Source: Bacteroidales bacterium
Lineage (GTDB): Bacteria > Bacteroidota > Bacteroidia > Bacteroidales > F082
NCBI GenBank assembly: GCA_017394865.1
Contig: JAFPWT010000009.1
Span: 186,001 to 250,000 of the forward strand
Length of the DNA stretch: 64,000 bases
Reading direction: 5' to 3'
Shown here: piece by piece, positions 7,553 through 16,400 of the stretch
Layout: each line of letters starts with the position of its first letter
Position numbering within the stretch: position 1 is the stretch's first letter
Notes under the pieces: generated by a model
The model's database searches: none
Seen by the model: the letters and a program-made list of their open reading frames with translations, nothing else
What the model was told of the DNA's origin: nothing
Position numbers and translations under genes: made by a program

Positions 7553-8629
7553 TTAAATAATTTCTTTCCAGAAGTCTTCCGGAAGATGGATATTCTCCAC
7601 ATCGACAGCATTGGCAAACAACGGGGCGATATCAGCAGGCTTGAAGCCGGCAATGCCACAGCCGATGCGGGTAACAAGGAATGTCAACTCGGGATGCTGC
7701 TGTGCAAACTTGATGAACTCATCCACGTAAGGCCGAATCGTGTTCGGACCACCCTGCATAGTGGGGATGGCGTAACTATGACCTTGCAGGCCGATCCCCT
7801 GCCCCATGATGGCACCAAAACGCTCAACGGCAATCCTGGCAGCGCCGCCACCATGCATACCCTGCAGATTACTCCCAAAGACAAAGATCTCGTTCTTACC
7901 AAGATTCATGATACGATCGGGCGTGAAGCGATGGCGGAACTCTCTGATATCACGGTAGTTGCGATTCTCACGGTTAGCTTGCGAACGATAGGCTTTGCGT
8001 TCATCCGATGACATCGATTCGGTGAAAAAACAAGTAGAGGCCATACGAGAGAACATCCGCATCTTCGACTTTCGTTCTGTCGACCAAGCCTCACTCATGC
8101 CGACTTCGTCGTCGCGGAACTCCATGTGGTTGTCGATGGAAAGCGAGGCAGAGGTAGCTTCCACGTTCTGGTTGGTGCCAATATAGGCGAAGTTCCAGCC
8201 TTCCTCCTCTTTCATGCGCTCCACCAATGCCTTAATCGCCGCACCGTTATACTCTCTTGAAGCATTCTCAAGACCATCGGTAATGACGGTGACCACAGCA
8301 GTGGCGTCTTCCTTGTCCTTGATGTCCCTGAACAAGCCGTTGATGGAGATGCCCATGGCATCATACAAAGGCGTGCAGCAGCAAGGTCGATAATCCTGCG
8401 AAGTCAACTCCTTCACTTCGTTGACAGGCACTTTATCGTAGACAAGACGTTTTTCGCAGTTGCAGAAGATCATCAAAGAAACGAAGTGCTCTTGGGTGTC
8501 CTTGAAACGTTCCTGAGCCGCACGGATGCCTCCGACGGTCTCATTAAAGCCAGAAATGGCAGCTTTGGCGATGCTGCTCATCGATCCGCTCTTGTCGAGG
8601 ATGATGAGATTGTAAATTTGTGTTTTCAT
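7553..8629 (-). CDS. vWA domain fused to a macro-like 'FGSNLxGxHGxG' domain
   Basis: A two-domain 358-residue protein. Residues 1-205 are a von Willebrand A domain with an intact MIDAS (DKSGS at 12-16, Thr86 in CCCTPLYD, Asp118 in ITDG). Residues 206-243 form a charged linker. Residues 247-358 form a domain with FGSNLQGMHGGGAAR (251-265), GLQGHSYAIPT (280-290) and RIGCGIAGF (321-329). That pattern is seen in small, often phage-linked proteins and resembles the ligand loops of macro domains, so an ADP-ribose or NAD-derived ligand is plausible. The fused order is unusual. It lies between an NrtR-like gene and a DraG-like gene with gaps of 20 and 12 nt. The domain call is firm for vWA and tentative for macro-like. 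Confidence 0.82.
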   Translation of the reverse strand: MKTQIYNLIILDKSGSMSSIAKAAISGFNETVGGIRAAQERFKDTQEHFVSLMIFCNCEKRLVYDKVPVNEVKELTSQDYRPCCCTPLYDAMGISINGLFRDIKDKEDATAVVTVITDGLENASREYNGAAIKALVERMKEEEGWNFAYIGTNQNVEATSASLSIDNHMEFRDDEVGMSEAWSTERKSKMRMFSRMASTCFFTESMSSDERKAYRSQANRENRNYRDIREFRHRFTPDRIMNLGKNEIFVFGSNLQGMHGGGAARIAVERFGAIMGQGIGLQGHSYAIPTMQGGPNTIRPYVDEFIKFAQQHPELTFLVTRIGCGIAGFKPADIAPLFANAVDVENIHLPEDFWKEII

Positions 8630-8649
8630 AATTTTTACATGTTTTTTAA

Positions 8650-9432
8650 TTAAAACTCTAATCTAAAATTCTTGTCTTCTTTGAATTGGTTATACCGTTC
8701 CTTATTAAAGGAAAACTTGGTGCCTTTGCGACGAACCTGTTTGGCTTCCTCTTTTTGAAGGCCACCAAACAGCGCGTCGATGCTCATGGACCGCATCTCA
8801 CGATGCGCACCAAAGAACGCCGGCTCGTCATCAACATAATCGTCCACCTCTTCCAAAATACCCGTCTGAAGCATCTTTTTATAGAAGTTGCGACGGTCGA
8901 AGTGCACACCGAGGATCGATTCGTAGAGACGTTGCAACTCGGGCATGGTGAAATGTTCATCGAGGAGGTCGAAACCGATGGGCTCGAAGTGGATGTCCTT
9001 CTTCAGTTGTTCAGTGGCTTTACGCAAGATGTAATCGTGGTCGAAAGCCAGCGGCGGAACCTCATCAAGAGGGAACCACTGAGCTTTGGCAGCATCATCG
9101 CCACCTTTCACATTCGACTTCCGTGCCAAAGCATAGAAAGCGATGGTGATCACCCGCTCACGAGGATCACGGTTTACAGCGGTAAAAGTCCCGAACTGCT
9201 TCAAGTACTTCAATTCCAGACCTGTCTCTTCACTCAACTCACGCATGGCACCTTGCTCAGCACTCTCGTCAATATTCATGAAGCCACCAGGGAAAGCCCA
9301 GCAACCCTTATAAGGCTCGCCCCCACGCTCAATGAGCAGGATGTTGAGACTATGTCCATCGAAACCAAACACCACACAGTCGGTCGTCACCGCCGGGTGG
9401 GGATACTTGTAACAATACATCTGTTTGTCCAT
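8650..9432 (-). CDS. nrtR: NrtR-family regulator: Nudix domain plus winged helix
   Basis: Residues 10-145 are a Nudix domain with a complete box (G50 to L72, reading GFMNIDES then RELSEETGL), and residues 165-250 form the winged-helix region typical of NrtR (FTMPELQRLYESILG, RRNFYKKML). NrtR proteins repress NAD-synthesis or pentose genes and sense ADP-ribose; many have a dead Nudix box, but this one looks intact. The start at MDKQMYCYKY is preferred over an ATG 48 nt upstream because a promoter and a weak palindrome lie in between. Head of a cluster with the vWA/macro-like fusion and the ADP-ribosylglycohydrolase. Confidence 0.88.
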   Translation of the reverse strand: MDKQMYCYKYPHPAVTTDCVVFGFDGHSLNILLIERGGEPYKGCWAFPGGFMNIDESAEQGAMRELSEETGLELKYLKQFGTFTAVNRDPRERVITIAFYALARKSNVKGGDDAAKAQWFPLDEVPPLAFDHDYILRKATEQLKKDIHFEPIGFDLLDEHFTMPELQRLYESILGVHFDRRNFYKKMLQTGILEEVDDYVDDEPAFFGAHREMRSMSIDALFGGLQKEEAKQVRRKGTKFSFNKERYNQFKEDKNFRLEF

Positions 9433-9436
9433 AATT

Positions 9437-9449
9437 GTGTAAATTTGAC
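9437..9449. promoter_or_regulatory. Imperfect inverted repeat, possible NrtR operator
   Basis: GTGTAAATTTGAC is partly self-complementary (8 of 12 paired positions) and lies between the -7 element and the nrtR start, over the expected transcription start. Autoregulation by NrtR is inference. Confidence 0.35.
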
Positions 9450-9450
9450 G

Positions 9451-9458
9451 CAAAATTA
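9451..9458 (-). promoter_or_regulatory. -7 promoter element of the nrtR cluster
   Basis: TAATTTTG on the minus strand fits TAnnTTTG, 18 nt upstream of the nrtR start. No separate promoter is evident before the two downstream genes. Confidence 0.7.
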
Positions 9459-9570
9459 CAACAATTTTTTTAACCCGCAAGGGTTTTTGTGTGTTTTTTA
9501 CACCAAACCGGATGTTTTGGCAAAGCGAGGAAGACCACGATCTATCCTTTGACGATGTTTCTAAGGATAT

Positions 9571-11136
9571 TTACCGCACAGTTGTTAGTACTACTGGCCG
9601 TGTAATACAGAAACCTTTGCCATTAAAAACTTTCGCCAGGTAGACGCCTTGTGGGAGTCCGCTGAGGTCGACAATGGTTTCATGGCTACTAATTAACTTT
9701 CGGCCTAATATGTCGTAAACGTCAACCATTTGAAAATCTGTCATCTTAATGGTAATCACCCCCGATGAAGGGTTGGGGTAAATCATAACATCTTGATTGA
9801 CCGTATTTTCATTAACATCGTGATAATAAGCAAAAGGCTTTCCTGAAGCGGTCCATCCAGTTTCATAACAGTATCTCAAGTGGTTGAGAGGTTCGTCAAG
9901 CTGCCACACGGCATCACGATCGGGGAAAGTGGTGAGGGCTATGTCAAAATCAAGAATATCGCCCGGAGTAAGGCTTATCGGACCCATGGATCCAACACCC
10001 CGACGGTCACCTGGAGGATTACCGCAGAGGCCTTCGGTCCAACCTATTTCAGCATTTGATTCCCAGGTATAATAACCCCAAGGAGCAGTCCCATTAGTGC
10101 CTATGTTTTGTGGATCACTAATTCCTGGAAAAGCATATTTGCAGTCAAGTGGAAGCGATAGACGATCATCTATATGACCGTTTCCTCCGTACTGCAATGG
10201 GTATTGAGAATCCCATAAACTGCGCTGGTAAAAATAATAATTATTATAGACAGTATTTTCGCCTGTGTAGTACATAAAATTGGTCAAATCAAACCTACCA
10301 TCGCCATTGTCCATCTGAATACCTTTTAGCAAGGTCACCACCTGACTGGGAGGGTCGACTCCGGCATTATAGGCATAAAAACAATTGTTTTCTACATTAC
10401 ACCCCACATAATCGTCGTATTTGAAGCCGATCTCGAAATCACACCAATAGCCTACATAGAAATCGGATAAATAATAAGTGGATCGGTTAATCAGTTTGTA
10501 GTCGAAGAAAATGGTGTTGTTCATCAGATCATCACCCGGCTCATCAAAAGCATAAGCCATTCCTTGGATCTCCAAACCAACTTGATATCCCGATGTAAAA
10601 TGGGTAGAACTTCTGGTGTTGAAAACAAAGAAAGCACATTGATCACCTTTGATTTCGGGATAATCGCCATGATAAGGATCGTAGCGACCATCACCGTCGA
10701 CATCCACAAAAGGGGCAAGATATTCGGCGAAACCACCATGGTTTTCGTCAGGCAGTATCGGTCCGTGTGCAGGCCACTCCAAGATGTCTGTTGGAATATG
10801 ATAACCCGGCTGAGGATTATAATTCCCGTTTTCATCGAATTGGCTCAAGAATAAATCCAACTCCCACCGGTGAACAGACCAGACACGATTGAAAGCCTCA
10901 CGGATTTCATCGTTTGAATAACCATAGAGCATGGTTAAAGGCCCGGGAGAAAAGTCGTTGCCTTGGGTTAAATCGCTAGCAAAAGCACTCACCATTTGCA
11001 TGGCAATGTCGAGTCCAGAAAGCCACAATCCGCTATTGGCCAGCGTGTTACTTTCACAGCTGCCGTTACCGTTTACCGACATATCCACATTGTTCACATC
11101 CATACGGATGGAAGCGGGTTGCTGGGCTGTCAACAT
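9571..11136 (-). CDS. Type IX secretion cargo protein, signal peptide displaced by a frameshift
   Basis: The open frame gives 521 residues starting MLTAQQPASIRMDV. The body contains a Ca-binding-like DVDGDGRYDPYHGDY segment (about 149-163) and ends in a type A sorting domain (IYPNPSSG, VDVYDILGRKL, LPQGVYLAKV), as in outer-membrane-exported proteins of Bacteroidota. The start lacks a signal peptide, but just upstream in another frame lies MKSITQLLLI. Dropping one T near 11159 joins it to VLTVTTSMLTA-QQP, a full signal peptide with a cleavage site. So either the gene is broken or the sequence has a one-base error. Function unknown. Confidence 0.8.
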   Translation of the reverse strand: MLTAQQPASIRMDVNNVDMSVNGNGSCESNTLANSGLWLSGLDIAMQMVSAFASDLTQGNDFSPGPLTMLYGYSNDEIREAFNRVWSVHRWELDLFLSQFDENGNYNPQPGYHIPTDILEWPAHGPILPDENHGGFAEYLAPFVDVDGDGRYDPYHGDYPEIKGDQCAFFVFNTRSSTHFTSGYQVGLEIQGMAYAFDEPGDDLMNNTIFFDYKLINRSTYYLSDFYVGYWCDFEIGFKYDDYVGCNVENNCFYAYNAGVDPPSQVVTLLKGIQMDNGDGRFDLTNFMYYTGENTVYNNYYFYQRSLWDSQYPLQYGGNGHIDDRLSLPLDCKYAFPGISDPQNIGTNGTAPWGYYTWESNAEIGWTEGLCGNPPGDRRGVGSMGPISLTPGDILDFDIALTTFPDRDAVWQLDEPLNHLRYCYETGWTASGKPFAYYHDVNENTVNQDVMIYPNPSSGVITIKMTDFQMVDVYDILGRKLISSHETIVDLSGLPQGVYLAKVFNGKGFCITRPVVLTTVR

Positions 11137-11188
11137 ACTGGTTGTGACAGTGAGAACAAATCAATAGAAGTTGGGTAATGCTTTTCAT
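11137..11188 (-). other. Out-of-frame signal peptide of the 9571-11136 cargo gene
   Basis: ATG at 11186-11188 opens MKSITQLLLI. Reading continues in the wrong frame (CSHCHNQ) because of an apparent extra T in ATTTG at about 11157-11161. With that base removed the frame runs straight into the downstream gene. Confidence 0.75.
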
Positions 11189-11272
11189 TTTGATTTCGAT
11201 AAATGAAACAATGATTGGTCAAAATTAAAATCTTTTTTCTCAATAAACATACTCGCATTCAAATTAATGTTG

Positions 11273-11280
11273 TAATTTTG
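11273..11280 (+). promoter_or_regulatory. -7 promoter element of the tetR-RND operon
   Basis: TAATTTTG fits TAnnTTTG and lies 36 nt upstream of the TetR start; the palindromic operator follows it. Confidence 0.75.
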
Positions 11281-11292
11281 CACCGAAAAACG

Positions 11293-11307
11293 GTTTTGGT
11301 ACAAAAC
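11293..11307. promoter_or_regulatory. Perfect inverted repeat, probable TetR operator
   Basis: GTTTTG-GTA-CAAAAC has two perfect 6-bp arms around a 3-bp centre. It sits 12 nt downstream of the -7 element and 9 nt before the TetR start. Autorepression of the efflux operon is the natural reading. Confidence 0.6.
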
Positions 11308-11316
11308 AATCAAAAA

Positions 11317-11901
11317 ATGGAAACGGGGAATAAAACCAAACGAAGCATTCTCGAAGTGGCGCGCGACCTATTTGAAAAGTTCGGTTACGAGAAGACCTCG
11401 ATGAATGACATCGCCAAACGCTCGCATAAAGCCAAAGGCTCCCTCTATTACAATTTCAATGGCAAAATGGAAATCTTCAAAGAATTGGTGTCCCAAGAAT
11501 TCAACGACATCAAAAAACATTTGGAGGAATCCTGTCTTTCGGATGATGAAATATCGAAAAAGAAGGTGATTGAATACCTACAGCTTCGGATGGAACTCTT
11601 CGACCATGCGCCAACCATACGGCAGACCATCATTGCGCAGTACTACGAAACCAGCCACGAAATCACTACGGTTGCCGAAGAAGTCCGCAAGGATTTCGAC
11701 CAATGGGAATGGCAACTGTTCTACACTATCTGCAACACTGGCAAAAAATACGAGGTACTGACCTCCGACATCCAGCCCAACGCCTTCGCCGATATGCTGC
11801 AGATGCTGCTGAAAGCCCTAGAAATCCTGTTTTTTGCCAAAAACGAATACGAAAAATCAAAATTTACTTACGAATCAATGGTCCAATACCTCATCGCATG
11901 A
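11317..11901 (+). CDS. TetR/AcrR-family transcriptional regulator
   Basis: A 194-residue regulator. An N-terminal helix-turn-helix (about 8-54: RSILEVARDLFEKFGYEKTS, then DIAKRSHKAKGSLYYNF) is followed by an all-helical ligand-binding domain. The start at METGNK was chosen because the longer frame runs back through the promoter and the palindrome. The gene heads an operon with a lipoprotein, RND adaptor, RND pump and TolC-type channel; its stop overlaps the next start (ATGA). It probably represses the operon through the inverted repeat at 11293-11307 and is released by a pump substrate, which cannot be deduced. Confidence 0.92.
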   Translation: METGNKTKRSILEVARDLFEKFGYEKTSMNDIAKRSHKAKGSLYYNFNGKMEIFKELVSQEFNDIKKHLEESCLSDDEISKKKVIEYLQLRMELFDHAPTIRQTIIAQYYETSHEITTVAEEVRKDFDQWEWQLFYTICNTGKKYEVLTSDIQPNAFADMLQMLLKALEILFFAKNEYEKSKFTYESMVQYLIA

Positions 11902-12410
11902 AAAAAGCACTTCTATTATTAATGGCCGCTCTCACCGTCCTAAGTCTCAACTCCTGCCGTAAAAGCGGTGTCAGCCTCTTTGCTGGTGATTATTCCTTCA
12001 AGAGCTCTGGCGAGGTGTCCATCATAGCGGAAGCCGGAAATGTCGTCATCCCTGCTGCACTGAACGTCAGCCTCATCAACGAGGTGGGACAACTTAACAT
12101 CAGCGTCTCCGACAAAGACAACGACGAAGTCCTCGTAGTCATCAATTATCTCAACGGCGATGTGATCACTACGACTGGTACCTGCAGTGGAAACACTATC
12201 GAACTCGATGAATTCTACCGCAGCTGCCTCCCTGTGTCCGTCACCACCTGGTCAGGCACGACCTCTTCCATAAAAGTTGGGGGAACAGGACATATTTATG
12301 ACAACGACATGATTGTATTCAACATGACCTATACTGGCAAAGGCTCTCTCGACGAGGTCTCCTATATTATCAAGGACAAAGACGTCAAGATGGTCGCCTA
12401 TCGTAACTAA
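11898..12410 (+). CDS. Small lipoprotein of unknown function in an RND efflux operon
   Basis: A 170-residue protein with a lipoprotein signal (MKKALLLLMAALTVLSLNSC, lipid Cys20). The rest is beta-strand rich with alternating hydrophobic residues and no motif I recognise. Its ATG overlaps the tetR stop by 4 nt (ATGA), and the RND adaptor follows after 3 nt, so it is translationally tied to the efflux system. A longer frame beginning inside tetR is rejected because the lipobox start is so clear. A role as a periplasmic accessory or substrate-binding partner of the pump is inference from position only. Confidence 0.85.
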   Translation: MKKALLLLMAALTVLSLNSCRKSGVSLFAGDYSFKSSGEVSIIAEAGNVVIPAALNVSLINEVGQLNISVSDKDNDEVLVVINYLNGDVITTTGTCSGNTIELDEFYRSCLPVSVTTWSGTTSSIKVGGTGHIYDNDMIVFNMTYTGKGSLDEVSYIIKDKDVKMVAYRN

Positions 12411-12413
12411 GCC

Positions 12414-13457
12414 ATGAAAAAACATATCCTCTATCTAGCCCTCATCACAACGCTGCTTGCCAGTTGCACCGACACTGACTCACAGCAGCTGAAGGAACGC
12501 TTCATCGGCGGCAACACCGAAGAGCGCGTCATCCCTGTCGGCATCCTATGCATCGAAACCTCCGAAGGCATCGTCAGCAACACCTATCCTGGCACCCTTG
12601 AAGAAGGACAGTCGGCCGACTTGGCCTTTAAATATGGTGGTCTGCTGGAACAAATCTACGTAAAAGAAGGCAGCCACGTAAGCAAGGGTCAACCGCTAGC
12701 CCGGGTGTCATCGCCCACTATGGAAAGTTCCCTGCGCTCAGCACAAGCCACGCTGACACAGGCTCAAGACGCTTATGATCGTCTGAAAAAAGTGCATGAA
12801 AATGGCAGCCTGCCCGAGATCAAATGGAAAGAGATGGAAGCCAACCTCGAGAAGGCTCAAGCTGCCTATGACCTTGCCAACGCCATGATAAACGACAACG
12901 TCATCACCGCACCCTTCAGCGGCAATATCACCTCTGTCAACGCAGTGACTGGCGAGAACATCCCACCGCTGAAACCCGTCATCAGCCTCATCAACACCGA
13001 GAAACTATCGGTAAAGATCTCCGTCTCCGAAGATGAAATCGCCAAGATAAAGATCGGCGACACGGCAGAGATCGTCATTCCTGCCTTAGGCGACCGGCAT
13101 TTCGACGGACAAGTAATTGAAAAAAGCATGACCTCCTCGTTGCTCACCCATAGCTACCCCGTCAAAGTGTCCATTAACCAACCTGATAAGGAGCTCTCCC
13201 CCGGTATGATCGGCAAAGTGATGCTGAAAGCCGATGTCAGCAACGGCATCGTGGTACCCGCCAACGCCATCCTCATCAGCCAGGAAGGCAAGTTCGTCTG
13301 GGTGGAGGAAAAAGGGCACGCCACACGCCACTTCATACAGATTGCAGGCTATTCAGGCACTGGCGTCATCGTCAGCGAAGGCCTCAATAACGGCGACCAC
13401 GTCATCGTGGAAGGCTATCAGAAAGTCAGTGAAGGAATGAGAGTTAGTAAAAAATGA
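12414..13457 (+). CDS. RND efflux periplasmic adaptor (membrane fusion lipoprotein)
   Basis: A 347-residue HlyD/AcrA-type adaptor anchored by a lipobox (LLASC, Cys18). A barrel-sandwich half-motif (LLEQIYVKEGSHVSKGQPLARV, about 76-97) is followed by a coiled-coil hairpin (about 100-145, SAQATLTQAQDAYDRLKKV), the second half (VITAPFSGNI, about 162-171), a beta-barrel and a membrane-proximal domain. It links the inner-membrane pump encoded next to the TolC-type channel. The ATG follows the upstream stop by 3 nt. Confidence 0.95.
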   Translation: MKKHILYLALITTLLASCTDTDSQQLKERFIGGNTEERVIPVGILCIETSEGIVSNTYPGTLEEGQSADLAFKYGGLLEQIYVKEGSHVSKGQPLARVSSPTMESSLRSAQATLTQAQDAYDRLKKVHENGSLPEIKWKEMEANLEKAQAAYDLANAMINDNVITAPFSGNITSVNAVTGENIPPLKPVISLINTEKLSVKISVSEDEIAKIKIGDTAEIVIPALGDRHFDGQVIEKSMTSSLLTHSYPVKVSINQPDKELSPGMIGKVMLKADVSNGIVVPANAILISQEGKFVWVEEKGHATRHFIQIAGYSGTGVIVSEGLNNGDHVIVEGYQKVSEGMRVSKK

Positions 13458-13464
13458 AGAGTTA

Positions 13465-16400
13465 ATGGATAAAACCAAGGGAAATAAAGGCATTATCGCT
13501 GGTAGCATCAACCACCGGAAGATCATCTGGATCATTATCGCAGTGGTGGTGGCCTTTGGCATCTATGCCCTCGTCGACATGAAGAAAGACGAGTTCCCTG
13601 CCTTCTCTTCACCTCAAGGCATCGTGGCTGGCGTCTACCCCGGTGCCAACGCCGAAGAAGTGGAAGCCCAGCTCACCAAGCCTCTCGAAGAAATCCTTTT
13701 TACCATCCCCGAAGTTGATCGGCAAAACACCCACTCCGTTACCAAGGAAGGCATCTGCTACATCTACGTGATGCTCGACTTCAATGTCTCCGACTACCAT
13801 AGGGTATGGACCAAGATACGACAGCGAATCAACGACGCCAAAGCTCTAAACTTCCCTGCTGGCGTGCTGGGCATCGCTGTCATCGACGACTTTGGCAACA
13901 CTTCGTCGCTGCTCATCGCTATGGAATCGCCCGACAAGACCTACCGCGAGATGCATGAGTACACCGAGAACCTCACCCATCGTCTGCGAGAGATCCCCAA
14001 GACAGGCAACGTCCGCGTGATGGGTGAGCAGACCGAGGAGATCGCCGTCACCGTCGACAAAGAGAAACTGGCATTTTATGGCATCAGCCCCAACACTCTG
14101 ATGTTGCAATATGCCTCGCAGGGACTGCTTACCACTGCCGGCACCATGGAGACCAACGCCTTCAACCTGCCGTTGCATATCCAGAATCCCGTCGTTTCAG
14201 AACAGGAACTCGAGGAACAGATCATTTACTCCGATGCCAAAGGCAACACTGTCCGCCTACGCGATGTGGCTACCGTTGAACGTCGTCTGGCCCCCACCTC
14301 CAAAGTGGTGAATTTCAACGGCCACAACGCCCTGATCGTCTCCGTGGAGATGCGCAAGGGCTTCAACATCGTAGCCTACGGCAGAGAGGTAGAGAAAGCC
14401 CTAACCGAATTCAAGGCACAGCTACCAGACAGTGTCCACCTCTACCGCATCACCGACCAGCCTAAAGTGGTGCAAAAATCCGTCAGCTCCTTCCTCCGCG
14501 ACCTGGTCATCTCCATGATCGTGGTCATCGCCGTTATGCTGATGCTCTTCCCTTTCCGTACGGCACTCATCGCCAGTTCGGGCCTTCCTGTCTGCACCGC
14601 CGTCAGCATCGGACTGATGTATCTCTTTGGCATTGAGCTCAACACTGTGACCTTAGCGGCCCTCATCGTTGTCCTTGGCATGATCGTCGATGACTCCATC
14701 ATCAACATCGATGGCTATATCGACAAACTGAGCCAGGGGATGGAGCCTTTCGAGGCGGCCACCACCAGCGCCAAGGAGCTGTTCATGCCGATGTTCATCG
14801 CCACCGCCGCCATCGCTACTATGTTCTTCCCGATGACGCGCATCATCACCGGCCCATTGGGAGAATTCGTGCAGCTCTTTCCTTGGACCGTTGCCTTCTC
14901 ACTGATGGCCTCGCTAGCTTATGCTATGCTTGTCATCCCCTCCTTGGAAATCCTGTTCATTAAACCTGAGACCGCCAAGCCCCGTCGCAACGCCTTTGTC
15001 CGAGTCCAGTTGCGGTTCTTCAGCTTCTTGCAACGCTGTTACGATAAGATGGAAGGTCATTGTTTCAAGCATCCGTATCTCACCATCGCCTTGGGACTGG
15101 GTTCCATCGCCTTGGGTGTGCTGATGTTCCTTGCTCTCAACGTGCAGATGATGCCCAATGCCGAACGCGACTGCTTCGCCATTGAGATCCGTCTGCCCGA
15201 AGGCAGCAGTCTCGATGCCACCACACGTATCAGTGACTCCTTGCAACACATGATCCTTCAAGACCAACGCGTCACCTCTGTCACCGCCTTCATCGGCGAG
15301 ACCGCCCCTCGTTTCCATGTAACCTATGCCCCCAGCATCCCATCACAAAATCTCTCGCAGCTCATCGTCAACACCACCTCTAAGCAAGCCACAGAAGACC
15401 TATTAAAGGAGATGGATGACAAATATTCCTATTATTTCAGCGAGGCCCATGTGCGTTTCCGCCAAATGGATTATCAAGCGGTCACCACACCCATCGAGAT
15501 CTTCGTCTATGGTGATGATTATACCCAAACCGCACCTGTAGCCGAAAAGATCAAAGACTACATGCTCACTCTCGACAACGAGCTACGTTGGGTCCATTCT
15601 AGCTACGACGAGCAACTGTCTTCGGTCAAAGTAACCATGAAACCCGAAGAATGCGCCCGGCTGGGCATCACCAAAGGCATCCTCTCGCTCGACCTGGCCA
15701 CCACCCTCAACGGCCAACCCCTGACGACTGTCTGGGAAGGCACCCGCAGCATCCCCGTGAAGCTATACTCCAAACAGAACTACGATCCCAACGACTACGA
15801 ATCCGTTCAAAACCAGCTGATCCCCACCATGATCCCTGGCACCGGCGTACCACTCCGCCAAGTGGCCGACATTAGCCCCGAATGGCATCCCGCACAACTC
15901 ACCCACAACAACGGCAAAAGCAATATCACTGTGGCCGCCGACATGAAATTCTGGAAGTCGCAGACCGCTAGCATGAAGAAGATCCAACATTACATCGACA
16001 CTGAAATCCGGCCCAGCCTTCCCGAGGGCGTGGAGATCGCTTATGGAGGCCTCTCATCGCTGAACACCATGGTCATCCCCCAGATCCTCGAGAGCCTGAT
16101 CGCCGCCATCTTAGTGCTGTTGGCCTTCCTGGTGGCTTACTTCAAGAAGTTCAGCCTTGCCATTATGACTTTGTGTTCCAGTGCGCTCTGCATGTTCGGC
16201 GCCTTCTTCGGCGAGTGGCTTTTCGGCCTCGACTTCGGCATCACCTCCGTACTAGGCGTCGTCGGACTGATCGGCATCATCGTTCGCAACGGCATCGTGA
16301 TGTATGAATACGCCGAGACCTTGCGTAACGACGAAGGCCTCGACGCCAAAGAAGCCGCCATGAAAGCCGGCAGCCGCCGCATGAGGCCCATCTTCCTCAC

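Noticed and set aside
9471..9486. Hairpin AACCC-GCAA-GGGTT followed by T on the plus strand
   Set aside because: Looks like a terminator but no plus-strand gene precedes it.
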